Of a stretch of 64,000 nucleotides of DNA, positions 35,040-44,152 are shown piece after piece. A program made the translations under genes and the position numbers. The stretch is from Rhizobium sullae (GTDB lineage: Bacteria > Pseudomonadota > Alphaproteobacteria > Rhizobiales > Rhizobiaceae). Below the pieces are notes generated by a model. That model was not told the DNA's origin, did no database searches, and was given only the letters and a program-made list of their open reading frames with translations. The stretch is taken from the NCBI RefSeq assembly GCF_025200715.1, contig NZ_CP104144.1:434001-498000 (forward strand), written 5' to 3'. Numbering within the stretch: position 1 is the first letter of the stretch; the number at the start of each line of letters is the position of its first letter.

Positions 35040-36395
35040 TCACTTGATACCGGCTGTTCCGTCGAATTTGCGTTTTAGGCCATCCCAGCATTCGAGGTAG
35101 TCGTCCTGCAGCGTCTCAAGCTCGGCTGCGTACCGTGTCAGCTGCTGCGGATAGCGGGTCTCGAACATGAAGGCCATCGTATGGTCAAGCTTCACGGGTT
35201 TCAGCTCGACGTTGGACGCGTTTTCAAAACCCGTCGAATCCGGCCCATGCGGCAGCATCATGTTGTGCAGGCTCATCCCGCCCGGGACGAAACCCTCCGC
35301 CTTGGCGTCGTACTGACCATGGATGAGCCCCATGAACTCGCTCATGATGTTGCGGTGATACCAGGGCGGGCGGAATGTGTGTTCGGCCACCAGCCAGCGC
35401 GGCGGAAAGATGACAAAGTCGACATTGGCGGTCCCTTCTTCGCCCGAAGGCGCCGTCAGAACCGTGAAGATCGACGGATCCGGATGGTCGAAGAGGATTG
35501 CGCCGACCGGCGCGAAAGTCTGCAGGTCGTATTTGAACGGCGCATAGTTGCCGTGCCAGGCCACGACGTCGAGCGGCGAATGGCCGATCTCGGTCACATA
35601 GAACTTGCCGCACCATTTGACGTGCAGGCGGCACGGCGTTTCCTTGTCTTCGTAGACGGCGACCGGCGTCTTGAAGTCGCGCGGATTGGCAAGGCAATTG
35701 GCGCCGATCGGCCCGCGATCCGGCAACGTGAACTTGGCGCCGTAGTTCTCGCAGATATAGCCACGCCATTCGGATCCGTCGCCGAGACGGGATACCTTGA
35801 ACATCATGCCGCGCGGAATGAGGCAAATCTCCAAGGGCTCGACATCGATGATGCCCATTTCGGTGAAGACGCGGATGGCGCCGAGCTGCGGCACGACCAG
35901 CAGTTCCCCGTCTGCATTGAAGAAATAATCATCGATCATGTCGGCATTGAAGACATAGGCATGGGCCGCCATGCCGGTCTGGGTCATGACATCGCCGGCC
36001 GCCGTCATCGTGCGGATGCCGGCGAGGAAGTTGAGCTCTTCCGCAGGCGCCGGGATCGGGCTCCAGCGCAGCTGGCCGAGCGGCAACGTATGATCGTCGA
36101 GACACGGCGACGATTTCCAGAGGGGATAACTGGCGTTGGAAAAGCGGCCCGTGTGGCGCACGCTCGGGCGAATGCGGTAGAGCCAGGAGCGTTCGTTGGT
36201 GCCGCGCGGTGCGGTAAAGGGCGAGCCCGACAGTTGTTCGGCATAAAGCCCGTAATTGCATTTCTGCGGGCTGTTCTGGCCCTGCGGCAGAGCGCCGGGC
36301 AAGGACTCCGTCTCGAAATCATTGCCAAAGCCCGGCATGTATTGCGGGTTATTTACGACCGCATCGGCAGCCGTGCTCCTCGTCTTCTCCAGCAT
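35040..36395 (-). CDS. hmgA: Homogentisate 1,2-dioxygenase
   Basis: Non-haem iron enzyme opening the ring of homogentisate to maleylacetoacetate. It opens with [19 protein letters not shown] and has the iron site in the cupin-like C-terminal half ([20 protein letters not shown], with His and Glu ligands, and [10 protein letters not shown]). The start at 36395 follows GGAGG and gives 451 aa, the family length; the longer frame from 36416 overlaps the ribosome-binding site. It is the first gene of hmgA-fahA-maiA, divergent from a MarR regulator whose operator-like repeats lie just upstream. Confidence 0.96.
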   Translation of the reverse strand: MLEKTRSTAADAVVNNPQYMPGFGNDFETESLPGALPQGQNSPQKCNYGLYAEQLSGSPFTAPRGTNERSWLYRIRPSVRHTGRFSNASYPLWKSSPCLDDHTLPLGQLRWSPIPAPAEELNFLAGIRTMTAAGDVMTQTGMAAHAYVFNADMIDDYFFNADGELLVVPQLGAIRVFTEMGIIDVEPLEICLIPRGMMFKVSRLGDGSEWRGYICENYGAKFTLPDRGPIGANCLANPRDFKTPVAVYEDKETPCRLHVKWCGKFYVTEIGHSPLDVVAWHGNYAPFKYDLQTFAPVGAILFDHPDPSIFTVLTAPSGEEGTANVDFVIFPPRWLVAEHTFRPPWYHRNIMSEFMGLIHGQYDAKAEGFVPGGMSLHNMMLPHGPDSTGFENASNVELKPVKLDHTMAFMFETRYPQQLTRYAAELETLQDDYLECWDGLKRKFDGTAGIK

Positions 36396-36420
36396 GCCTT
36401 GCACCTCCTCTTTCAATATG

Positions 36421-36449
36421 GTTACAAACGTAACTGTCTATTTTGTAAC
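36421..36449. promoter_or_regulatory. Inverted repeats in the hmgA-marR intergenic region
   Basis: GTTACAAA (36421-36428) and TTTGTAAC (36442-36449) form an 8-bp inverted repeat, and GTTAC/GTAAC also pair within 36421-36434. The block lies 26 bp upstream of hmgA and 14 bp upstream of the marR start, ideal for a repressor shared by both genes. Confidence 0.65.
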
Positions 36450-36462
36450 TATCAAGGAAGCC

Positions 36463-36912
36463 ATGGATACCGGCCAATTCGATCTCGAGCAGTTCCTGCC
36501 CTTTCGCCTAAACCGCGCCGCGGAATTCATCGCGCTGCGCTTTGCGGCGGCCTATAAGGCCAAATATGGCCTGACGCGGCCGGAATGGCGCACGCTCGCA
36601 GCACTCGGCAGCTCCGGGCGCATGACGGCGAAGGAGGTGGGTGTTCATTCGACCATGCACAAGACCAAGGTCAGTCGCGCGGTTTTTTCGCTTGAGAAAC
36701 GCCGCTGGCTAAAGCGGGCGCAGCATGAGGATGACCGCCGTGTCGAACATCTGGAACTGACGGCTGCGGGGCGAAATACCTATCGCGAACTGACCATGCT
36801 TGCCTGCAGCTATTCGGAGGAAGTGGCGTCGCTTCTCGGACAAGACGGCCTGCAGGCGCTTTCCTCCGGCCTCACCGCCGTTGAGGCCGCCATGGTGACA
36901 CCGCGTCATTAG
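36463..36912 (+). CDS. hmgR: MarR-family regulator of the homogentisate operon
   Basis: 149-aa winged-helix regulator. The recognition region (RMTAKEVGVHSTMHKTKVSRAVFSLEKRRWLKRA) and the wing residues DDRRVEHLELT are typical of MarR. ATG 36463 is preferred over ATG 36418, because AAGGAAG precedes it and the upstream alternative would place the operator repeats inside the gene. It is divergent from hmgA, the arrangement seen for other homogentisate-pathway repressors that respond to homogentisate. The name is assigned by position; the effector is inferred. Confidence 0.87.
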   Translation: MDTGQFDLEQFLPFRLNRAAEFIALRFAAAYKAKYGLTRPEWRTLAALGSSGRMTAKEVGVHSTMHKTKVSRAVFSLEKRRWLKRAQHEDDRRVEHLELTAAGRNTYRELTMLACSYSEEVASLLGQDGLQALSSGLTAVEAAMVTPRH

Positions 36913-37357
36913 CTCGTCTTATCCGTGACGGGTCGATCTCGATGCCGTGGATGAGGACGAGGCTGATGGAAAAAAGAGCCGCTATCCTTGGCGTCCACCT
37001 TCTCGATCATGCGCGTGTCACCAAAGGTTAATCCGCCTCGCATAGCCCCGCGCGGCCCGCCTCGCGGCGATACTGAAAACAGCTATTTGAATGAGAAGTG
37101 ACTAATAATTTTTTCTGCGAAAGCTTTGCAGCGAAAGATCGACGCCTTCTGCAACCTCCACCTCTCGCTGATCCAGACGGCCGGCGGTTAATGGAAGGAT
37201 CGCCGGGCGATGATTTGGTGTCGACGTCGGTCTGCTCGCAACGAATGCGCGACAAAAAGATCCTGGCCTAGACGCGATTGCACCTTCGATCAGGGCGTCC
37301 CTCTCCCACCGGACGCCGACAATTTTTCGCCTCCCGAAGGCGGCGGCAGTCCTGCCA
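36913..37357. other. Intergenic region between hmgR and matC
   Basis: These 445 bases separate two convergent transcription units. I see no frame with family resemblance or a ribosome-binding site, and no clear terminator with a T-run. Short frames on both strands (for example minus 37102-37395) overlap matC and look like chance. Confidence 0.5.
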
Positions 37358-38704
37358 TCAGACGAGGCCCGGCAAGACGAAGACCGACCAGGCAACGATC
37401 GGCCCGATGATGGCGATCAGCGCGCTATAGACTAGCAACTGCCGTAGAACCTGCTCGCGCTTGTCGTCCGGGGCGTTGGCGACCACGAGGGCGCCATTGG
37501 TCGAGAACGGGCTGGTATCGACGATTGTTGTCGAGATCGCGATTGCCGCAACCACACCGACGGCACTGATGTGGCCTTGCAGCAGGAACGGAACAGCCAG
37601 CGGGATGATGGCGCCGAGCAGCGCGGTCGAGGAGGCAAAGGCCGAGACAATGGCGCCTGTGAAGCAGAGCAACAGCGCGACCAGGAGCGGCATGCCGAGG
37701 CTCGATATGCCGTTGGCGACATAGTCGACGGTGCCCGCCTTCTCCATGACGCCGACATAGGTGATGATACCGGCAATCAGAAGCACGGTCGACCAGCTTA
37801 CCTTGTCGATTGCCGCCTTCTGGGTCTTCGGCGAGAGAAGGGCGAGCGCGACGGCGACGGTGATCGCGACCAGACCTACATTGAACTTGAAGACCAGAGC
37901 GCCGATGCCGAGCGCCGTCAGGCCGATCAAGGTGAAGATCTTTTCCGGAGTCAGGCGCAAATTCTGAGCGGTGTCCGCCGCCGTGCCGTAGACGTGCTCC
38001 CTGATCGGCCTGGCCGGCGTGCCACCGTGGCCCCGGATCGCCGCCGATACACCCTCCGGATGCAGTTCGGGCAGGGGACCGGTAGCAGCCGGTATCTGCT
38101 TCATCACGCGAGCGCCACCGAAGACGAAGAAGACCAGCACGGCGATCGCCAGATTGAAGAAGAAGCTTGAAAGGAACAGCGATGTTGGGGCGAAGGGCAG
38201 GCCGGCCTTGGCGACGATCTGGTTGGTGATGCCGCCATAGACGCTGATCGGCGAGAAGCCGCCCGCCTGCGCGCCATGGATGACCATCAGCCCCATCATC
38301 GCGGGGCGGATCCGGTATTGCACGGCAAAGCTCAACGCGACCGGGGCGAGGATCGCCACCGCCGCCGGCCCGAGCGCACCGAAACCGGTGATGATCGCGG
38401 CAACGACGAACATCACCCATGGAATCCAGACGACATGACCGCGCACCAGCCGCACGGCGCATTCGACGAGCCAGTCGATGGTGCCGTTGATCTGCGCGAT
38501 GGCGAAGAGATAGGTGACGGCGACCAGCGTCAGGAATAGGTCGCTGGGGAAGCCCGCGAAAATGTCGCTGGCCTTCATGCCGATGATAAGCGATCCGAGC
38601 AGGAACGTGCAGCCGAAGGCCAGCGCGCCCATGTTGATCGGCTGGATGGTCGCGATGACGAACATGGCGATAAGCAGCAGTATGGATAGGATTTCGATGC
38701 TCAT
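37358..38704 (-). CDS. matC: Malonate/dicarboxylate carrier
   Basis: Inner-membrane transporter (448 aa) with about twelve hydrophobic helices, a central hydrophilic loop (about residues 205-245) and C-terminal motifs such as ASSTALLGAIIPLAVP and TTIVDTSPFSTNGALVVANA, typical of ion-transporter-superfamily anion carriers. GGGAGGGGAATC precedes its ATG. It is the third gene of matA-matB-matC under MatR, the order known from Rhizobium leguminosarum bv. trifolii, where MatC imports malonate. The 96-bp gap to matB contains no other gene. Confidence 0.92.
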   Translation of the reverse strand: MSIEILSILLLIAMFVIATIQPINMGALAFGCTFLLGSLIIGMKASDIFAGFPSDLFLTLVAVTYLFAIAQINGTIDWLVECAVRLVRGHVVWIPWVMFVVAAIITGFGALGPAAVAILAPVALSFAVQYRIRPAMMGLMVIHGAQAGGFSPISVYGGITNQIVAKAGLPFAPTSLFLSSFFFNLAIAVLVFFVFGGARVMKQIPAATGPLPELHPEGVSAAIRGHGGTPARPIREHVYGTAADTAQNLRLTPEKIFTLIGLTALGIGALVFKFNVGLVAITVAVALALLSPKTQKAAIDKVSWSTVLLIAGIITYVGVMEKAGTVDYVANGISSLGMPLLVALLLCFTGAIVSAFASSTALLGAIIPLAVPFLLQGHISAVGVVAAIAISTTIVDTSPFSTNGALVVANAPDDKREQVLRQLLVYSALIAIIGPIVAWSVFVLPGLV

Positions 38705-38800
38705 GATTCCCCTCCCTCCGACGCCTCCAGCGCCGGTAGCTAACGTTCTTCAAGATTGGACATATCCGTGCGCCTTCCTCCCAGAGGGCGCGCGGTTGGC

Positions 38801-40315
38801 TCACGTCGTGATGTAAAGATCGGCGTATTGCTGCCGCAGGACATTCTTCTGGACCTTGCCCATGGTGTTGCGCGGCAAGTCCTCGGCGAAGATGATGCGC
38901 TTCGGCTGCTTATAGCGCGCGAGCCGGTCCTGGAGCGCGCCAAGGATCGCCTTTTCATCGAGCGCCGTGTCGGGCTTGCAAACGACGATCGCGGTGACGC
39001 CTTCGCCGAAATCGGGATGCGGAACCCCGATGACCGCGCTCTCAGAGACACCCTCGAGTTGGTCGATCTCGCCCTCGACCTCTTTCGGATAGATGTTGTA
39101 TCCGCCGGAGATCACGAGGTCCTTGCTGCGCCCGACGATGTGGAGATAACCGTCCTCGTCGATCTTGCCGAGGTCGCCGCTGATGAAGAAGCCGTCGGCC
39201 GTGAATTCCGCGGCGGTCTTTTCCGGCATGCGCCAATAGCCTTTGAAGACGTTCGGTCCCTTGATCTCGATCATGCCGGTCTCCTCGGGCGCAAGCTCGG
39301 CGCCGGTCGCGGGATCGGTGATGCGCACCGTCACGCCGGGGAGGGGCAGGCCGACCGTTCCGGCGATCCGCTCCCCGTCATAGGGATTGGACGTGTTCAT
39401 GTTGGTTTCGGTCATGCCGTAGCGCTCAAGGATTGCATGTCCGGTACGGTTCTTGAACTCGATATGCGTCTCGGCGAGCAGCGGCGCCGAACCGGAAATG
39501 AAGAGGCGCATGTTCGCGACAGCCTGCCGGTCGAAGCGGGGGCTCTGCAGCAGGCGCACGTAAAAGGTCGGCACGCCCATCAGGAGCGTCGCCTGCGGCA
39601 TCAGCGACATGACCCCGTCAGGGTCGAATTTCGGCAGCAGGAACATCGAGGCGCCGGCAAGCAGCGTGACGTTCGTAGCGACGAACAGCCCATGCGTGTG
39701 GAAGAAAGGCAAGGCATGGATTAGCCGATCATCGGCGGTGACGTGCCAGCAGTCGCACAAGGTCACGGCATTCGAGAGCAGGTTGCCGTGCGTGAGCATC
39801 GCTCCCTTGGAGCGCCCGGTCGTTCCCGAGGTATATAGGATCGCTGCCAGGTCGTCGGCGGTGCGCGAGGCATCGACGAAGTCGGCCTGTTCGTCTCCTG
39901 CGAGATCGAGAAGCGAGCCCGTACCGTCGGCGTTAAGCGTTTCGACGATCGCGCCGTGCGGCTTTGCGATCCTCTCGACGCTCTCGCGGGCGGCCGACGG
40001 GACTATGACCAGCCTAGGTTCGGCGTCGCCGATGAAATAGTCGAGCTCGGCGAGCGTATAGGCGGTATTCAGCGGCAGGTAGACGGCGCCCGAGCGAAGG
40101 CAGGCAAGGTAGAGGATCAGTGCCTCGGCACTTTTTTCGACCTGCACGGCCACTCGGTCGCCGGGGCGAATGCCGAGCGTATCGATCGCGCTCGCGATGC
40201 GGCTCGAAAGGTCCAATGCGTCATCATAGGCCCATATGTGACCGCCATTCATCCGGATGAACGGCGCGTTGTCGCGGGCCGCCGCCCGTATGGCGTCGAA
40301 AAGATGGTTGCTCAT
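38801..40315 (-). CDS. matB: Malonyl-CoA synthetase
   Basis: Acyl-adenylate-forming enzyme activating malonate with ATP and CoA. The 504-aa length equals that of the characterised rhizobial MatB as I recall it. Core motifs are complete: P-loop YTSGTTGRSKGAML, YGMTETNMNT, GYWRMPEKT, FFISGDLGKIDEDGYLHIVGR, and a catalytic lysine near the end in RNTMGKVQKN. The start at 40315 follows GGAGG. It lies between matA (25 bp upstream) and matC, so it supplies malonyl-CoA to MatA for decarboxylation to acetyl-CoA. Confidence 0.96.
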   Translation of the reverse strand: MSNHLFDAIRAAARDNAPFIRMNGGHIWAYDDALDLSSRIASAIDTLGIRPGDRVAVQVEKSAEALILYLACLRSGAVYLPLNTAYTLAELDYFIGDAEPRLVIVPSAARESVERIAKPHGAIVETLNADGTGSLLDLAGDEQADFVDASRTADDLAAILYTSGTTGRSKGAMLTHGNLLSNAVTLCDCWHVTADDRLIHALPFFHTHGLFVATNVTLLAGASMFLLPKFDPDGVMSLMPQATLLMGVPTFYVRLLQSPRFDRQAVANMRLFISGSAPLLAETHIEFKNRTGHAILERYGMTETNMNTSNPYDGERIAGTVGLPLPGVTVRITDPATGAELAPEETGMIEIKGPNVFKGYWRMPEKTAAEFTADGFFISGDLGKIDEDGYLHIVGRSKDLVISGGYNIYPKEVEGEIDQLEGVSESAVIGVPHPDFGEGVTAIVVCKPDTALDEKAILGALQDRLARYKQPKRIIFAEDLPRNTMGKVQKNVLRQQYADLYITT

Positions 40316-40340
40316 TCTTGCCTCCTCCAATCCTTCTCGT

Positions 40341-41735
40341 TTACGACCTGCGCACCCGGCCGCGAAACCCGGCGACGTTAGCTGTCGCGCCGGCTTCGCC
40401 GTTCCGGTTCATCAGGTTCTTGACAGGCGGCGATGCAACAACCTCCCCGCGCTGCGCCAACGCCTCGTGATTGGTCACGATGTCCTCGAGCTTGTAGAGG
40501 TAGTTGACCATCAGGCCGTGTGCCTGCTGCATGGCCTTGGCCGAGCGATCGCCGAGAAAATTCAGTCTTTCCAGCCGGGCGCCGTTGCCGAGATGGAAGC
40601 GGGCGACTGGATCGACCGGGCGGCCGTCGGCGGTCCGTTCGATCAGGAAATAATGCGCCGCGAGCCGCAGCAGGACGCGCTCTACCTCGGCCGCCCTGTT
40701 TTCGTCGTCGGCCCACGCGGGGTCATCCAGGAGCGTCAGCGCCTTGCGATCCACATCCGACAGCAGCGGGTCGCTCGCCGAAGCACGCGCCTTGGCGAGC
40801 CAGCGCGCAAAGCCCGGAACGGGCGACAGCGTGACGAAATTTTTGAGGCCCGGCAGATCCCTGTGCAGGTCGTCCACGACCTGCTTGATTAGGAAATTGC
40901 CGAACGAGATTCCGCGCAGGCCGTCCTGGCAGTTGGAGATCGAATAGAAGACGGCCGTCGTTGCCTCGTCGGCGGCAATTTGCACCCTGCCTTCGTTGAG
41001 CACGTCGGCGATGGAGTTCGGCACGGATCGCGTGAGCGCCACCTCGACGAACACAAGCGGCTCGTCGGCCAGCCGAGGATGGAAAAAGGCAAAGCATCGG
41101 CGATCAGCCGGCGCAAGACGACGACGCAGTTCATCCCAGCCGGCGATCTCGTGCACGGCCTCGTATTTGATGATCTTTTCCAGGATGTGCGCCGGCGTCG
41201 ACCAGTCGATCGGGCGCAAAGTCAAGAAACCGCGGTTGAACCAGGAGCCGAACAGATGCGTAAAGTCGGCGTCAAGCGCTTGAAACCCAGTCGTTTGCTC
41301 TTTCGAGGCAAGAAGCTGCTGACGTATCCGGACGAGCTTTGCCGTACCGCTCGGCGCGTGATTCAATCGGCGCAGTAGCTCCTGCCGCCGCGGTTCTGCC
41401 GCCTGGTGGAGAGCAATGATTGAAGTTGAGCTCTTGTCGGTGCGGTAGTTTTCAATCGCCCGGTCGAGCTTCGCCGTGTCGGGTCCGAATTTGTCGGAGA
41501 GCACGTGAAAGAAGTGCTGCACCCTTTCTGCGTCGAGTGCGCTCCAGCGATCGAGTATCTCGGCGGCAATGGCCATGCCCGAAGCTTCGCCGCGGCTCGA
41601 CAGCAGCATTTCGCAGAGGGTTTCGAGATCCGCCTCGGCCGCGACCTCAGAGACACGTGAGCTGGAAAACAAGAGCTTACGTCCGCGATCGGTGATGCTC
41701 TGCAGCATATCCGTGAAAAAAGAGGTCTCAGGCAT
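40341..41735 (-). CDS. matA: Malonyl-CoA decarboxylase
   Basis: Converts malonyl-CoA to acetyl-CoA and CO2. The helical N-terminal domain is followed by the GNAT-like catalytic domain, with WSTPAHILEKIIKYEAVHEI, CFAFFHPRLADEPLVFVEVAL and SISNCQDGLRGISFGNFLIKQV, and the conserved histidine region RFHLGNGARLERLN. ATG 41735 is chosen because GGGGAG lies 7 nt upstream; it gives 464 aa, near the known size. The longer frame from 41858 would run through the MatR operator. It is the first gene of matABC and the main target of MatR. Confidence 0.95.
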   Translation of the reverse strand: MPETSFFTDMLQSITDRGRKLLFSSSRVSEVAAEADLETLCEMLLSSRGEASGMAIAAEILDRWSALDAERVQHFFHVLSDKFGPDTAKLDRAIENYRTDKSSTSIIALHQAAEPRRQELLRRLNHAPSGTAKLVRIRQQLLASKEQTTGFQALDADFTHLFGSWFNRGFLTLRPIDWSTPAHILEKIIKYEAVHEIAGWDELRRRLAPADRRCFAFFHPRLADEPLVFVEVALTRSVPNSIADVLNEGRVQIAADEATTAVFYSISNCQDGLRGISFGNFLIKQVVDDLHRDLPGLKNFVTLSPVPGFARWLAKARASASDPLLSDVDRKALTLLDDPAWADDENRAAEVERVLLRLAAHYFLIERTADGRPVDPVARFHLGNGARLERLNFLGDRSAKAMQQAHGLMVNYLYKLEDIVTNHEALAQRGEVVASPPVKNLMNRNGEAGATANVAGFRGRVRRS

Positions 41736-41846
41736 GCCCATTCTCCCCTTCTCAAATCGACTGGTTGCGGCGAGTGCGGCTGCTTCCCATCGCATGGTTT
41801 CACCGGTAGTATGTAATCTGACACAACACGTACACGATGTCAAGTA

Positions 41847-41860
41847 TCGTGTATACAAGA
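41847..41860. promoter_or_regulatory. MatR operator
   Basis: TCGTGTATACAAGA, read on the other strand as TCTTGTATACACGA, is the palindrome I recall as the MatR binding site in R. leguminosarum bv. trifolii. It lies between matA and matR, 112 bp from matA and 30 bp from matR. Confidence 0.85.
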
Positions 41861-41890
41861 ATCGTGCTTATGTATAAGGAACTGCAACCA

Positions 41891-42541
41891 ATGTCCGAGA
41901 ATGTCGGCCGATGGCTCCGGGATGAGATTGAAAATGCAATTCTTTCCAATGAGTTCTCCCCAGGCGAGCGGCTGGACGAAATGGTGCTCGCCAATCGGTT
42001 CGGAGTCTCGCGGACGCCGGTGCGCGAGGCGCTGATGCAGCTCAACGCCATCGGCCTGATCGAAATACGGCCCCGCAGAGGGGCCGTCGTCATCGATCCG
42101 GGACCGCACCGCGTCTATGAGATGTTCGAAGTGATGGCGGAACTGGAGGGGCTCGCCGGGGCGCTGGCTGCCCGTAGGCTCGACGATGAGGCCCGCGCAG
42201 CGATCGCGGCAGCGCACAGGCGCTGCGAGCTTTCAGCCGAGGCGGGCGACAGCGATGCCTACTATTACGACAACGAGGCCTTCCACAAGGCGATCTACGC
42301 CGCGAGCCGGAGCGACTTCCTCGAGGAGCAGTGCACCCAATTGCACCGGCGCCTGCGCCCCTACCGGCGGCTGCAACTGCGCGTGCGCAATCGCCTGGCG
42401 ACGTCCTTCTCGGAGCACTGTGCGATCGTCAACGCGATCTTTGCAGGGGACGGGGAGGACGCGCGGCGCCTGCTCAGGGCGCATGTCGGGATACAGGGCG
42501 AGAGGTTCAGCGATCTGGTTGCAAGCATGGCAAGCAGATGA
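41891..42541 (+). CDS. matR: GntR/FadR-family regulator of malonate metabolism
   Basis: 216-aa regulator with an N-terminal winged helix (LRDEIENAILSNEFSPGERL then FGVSRTPVREALMQL) and an all-helical FCD ligand domain. The FCD residues EAFHKAIY and the late HCAIVNAI are probable metal/ligand histidines. ATG 41891 is preferred; starts at 41837 and 41870 lie within or next to the operator and lack a ribosome-binding site. It is divergent from matABC with the MatR palindrome between. It is expected to repress the operon until malonate binds. Confidence 0.92.
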   Translation: MSENVGRWLRDEIENAILSNEFSPGERLDEMVLANRFGVSRTPVREALMQLNAIGLIEIRPRRGAVVIDPGPHRVYEMFEVMAELEGLAGALAARRLDDEARAAIAAAHRRCELSAEAGDSDAYYYDNEAFHKAIYAASRSDFLEEQCTQLHRRLRPYRRLQLRVRNRLATSFSEHCAIVNAIFAGDGEDARRLLRAHVGIQGERFSDLVASMASR

Positions 42542-42904
42542 CCTCGGATCCGGTGACGTCGCCGAAACCTGCACGGCGGTCGGGGCGGGGCCGTTGGGCA
42601 AGAATTTCGTCCCGGACTATTCTGGCCATCGTCGCGGAACTCGCCAAGCCAGAGCGATGTGTAGCATCCGGGCTTCACGGTTGTGACCAGTGGCAGGTCA
42701 AGGGCAATGCGACCTTCTGGACGGCGCCGATTTATCATTGGTGGGACTCGCTATCCGGAGGGGTCGCCGTCCGATTCCTCGCATATCGTGAGGTGAGATA
42801 ATCCGGTTCGGCAGATGGCCAAGATGGCAACAATGAAGTGTTCGATAAACGGATGATGAGGCGTCTTTCAAACGCCTCATCATCCGCGTGCACGGCGCGC
42901 TTGG
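42542..42904. other. Intergenic region between matR and the cupin gene
   Basis: These 363 bases hold no supported gene. The only clear element is the 14-bp-stem hairpin at 42851-42885. Short frames on both strands lack any family resemblance. Confidence 0.5.
42851..42885. terminator. Strong hairpin downstream of the cupin gene
   Basis: Perfect 14-bp stem (GGATGATGAGGCGT / ACGCCTCATCATCC) with a 7-nt loop, 19 bp beyond the minus-strand cupin stop. Neither side has a long T-run, so it is terminator-like, perhaps serving both directions. Confidence 0.65.
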
Positions 42905-43411
42905 TCAACGATGGATCGGATCGATCCAGCGGACCTCTTCCGGCTTTTCGACCGGTTCGATATCGAGATTGACGACCACCGGTTCCTGGCCCGACCGGAC
43001 GAGGACGCATTCCAGCGTTTCGTCGCGGCTGGCGTTGATTTCCTGGTGCGGCACATAGGGTGGCACGTAGATGAAATCACCCGGACCGGCTTCGGCGGTG
43101 TATTGGAGGCTTTCGCCCCAGCGCATGCGGGCCTTGCCTTTTACCACATAGATGATGCTTTCGAGATCGCCGTGGTGGTGAGCGCCGGTCTTGGCGTTGG
43201 CATGGATCGTCACCGTTCCGGCCCAGATCTTTTCCGCACCGGCGCGCGCCTTGCTGATGGCCGTCGCCCGGTTCATGCCTGGCGTCTGGGCGGTATTCGG
43301 ATCGAGCGAATTGCCGGGAATGACCTTCACCCCATTGTCGCGCCAATGGTCTTCGGCATGGTGATGATCATCATTGTGGTCATGATCGTGATGGCTGCGG
43401 TCGTGGGTCAC
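42905..43411 (-). CDS. Cupin-domain protein with His/Asp-rich N-terminus
   Basis: 168-aa single-domain cupin. The two cupin motifs carry metal-ligand histidines (GAHHHGDLESIIYVVKGKARMRWG and PGDFIYVPPYVPHQEIN). The first 25 residues are unusually rich in His and Asp and may bind metal. The start is GTG at 43411 with only a weak Shine-Dalgarno sequence, 36 bp after the end of the frameshifted peroxiredoxin frame, so the two were probably co-transcribed. Function is unknown; candidates are a small dioxygenase, an isomerase or a metal-storage protein. Confidence 0.82.
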   Translation of the reverse strand: MTHDRSHHDHDHNDDHHHAEDHWRDNGVKVIPGNSLDPNTAQTPGMNRATAISKARAGAEKIWAGTVTIHANAKTGAHHHGDLESIIYVVKGKARMRWGESLQYTAEAGPGDFIYVPPYVPHQEINASRDETLECVLVRSGQEPVVVNLDIEPVEKPEEVRWIDPIHR

Positions 43412-43447
43412 TTTGTTCTCATTTGCTTGAGGCGTCTCTGGTTCGGA

Positions 43448-43995
43448 TCAGGCGGCGGCGCGCGTGGTAAGCTTGCGGACCGCGTCGATGACCTCTCCGG
43501 GTTCGGTGCGGACCAGCCAGTCTGGGCTGACATCGGCAAAGCGCACATGGCCGCTTTCATCGATGACGATCGTCGCCGGCATTGGCAGTCCCCCGTGCCG
43601 GTACCCGTCACTTCGCCGATTGGCGCACCACCGGCGATCGACGACCGCTTCGAAGGTTCATCGAAAGTGTAGAGGATACCGAAGCGGCGACCAAGGGCAT
43701 TGTCCTTGTCGCTGGCGATTAAGAAATCGAGCTTGTGACGCTTCTTGATCGCGACCAGCCGTTCCGGCACCTGCGGGCTGATGCCGACCAGCGTTGCGCG
43801 GAGCGTCGCCAGTTCCGGAGCGAGATGCAGATTATAATAGGGCAGGGCGATATTGCATGCCGGGCATCCGGCAAAGCGGAAGAAGACGAGAACGAGCGGA
43901 CCATTCTTCAAAAGCGGATCGCGCGTCAGTTGCTCGCCGCCGACCTCGATAAGATCGAAAGGCTGGCGGACATCCGCGAGGATGACAAGCGACAA
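43448..43995 (-). pseudogene. AhpC/TSA-family peroxiredoxin-like protein, frameshifted
   Basis: The frame from 43995 (TTG) has the thioredoxin-like core FFRFAGCPACNIALPYY with a CPAC redox motif, then LGRRFGILYTFDEPS. After IGEVTGTGT the frame is lost. The next frame continues LPMPATIVIDESGHVRFADV and DAVRKLT to a stop at 43448, the proper end of the family. One missing G in a G-run near 43590-43600 explains it. No ATG lies in frame at the 5' end, because a stop occurs just upstream, so the N-terminus may also be lost. A sequencing error is possible for the frameshift. Confidence 0.75.
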
Positions 43996-44040
43996 TCCAG
44001 TGAAGCGAATGTCCGATGCCGCCGATCAGGAATACCTTGA

Positions 44041-44070
44041 GCCGACGAACTCAGATCGGAGTTCGTCGGC
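44041..44070. terminator. Hairpin between tauC and the peroxiredoxin remnant
   Basis: Perfect 12-bp stem (GCCGACGAACTC / GAGTTCGTCGGC) with a 6-nt loop. It lies 83 bp downstream of tauC on the minus strand. A second, shorter hairpin (GCCGCT / AGCGGC, 44098-44114) lies between it and tauC. Together they probably end the tau transcript. Confidence 0.6.
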
Positions 44071-44152
44071 GGCCACGAGCCGAACCTGATATCGTTTGCC
44101 GCTCGCGAAGCGGCTCCTTCAGGAAACCGATGCCGCGCCGCTGCGCCCTCGG

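Noticed and set aside
35181..36557. 458-codon plus-strand frame opposite hmgA
   Set aside because: It is an antisense shadow of homogentisate dioxygenase with no recognisable domain.
42911..43672. 253-codon plus-strand frame over the cupin and peroxiredoxin region
   Set aside because: The minus strand shows true cupin and redoxin motifs; this frame is their complement.
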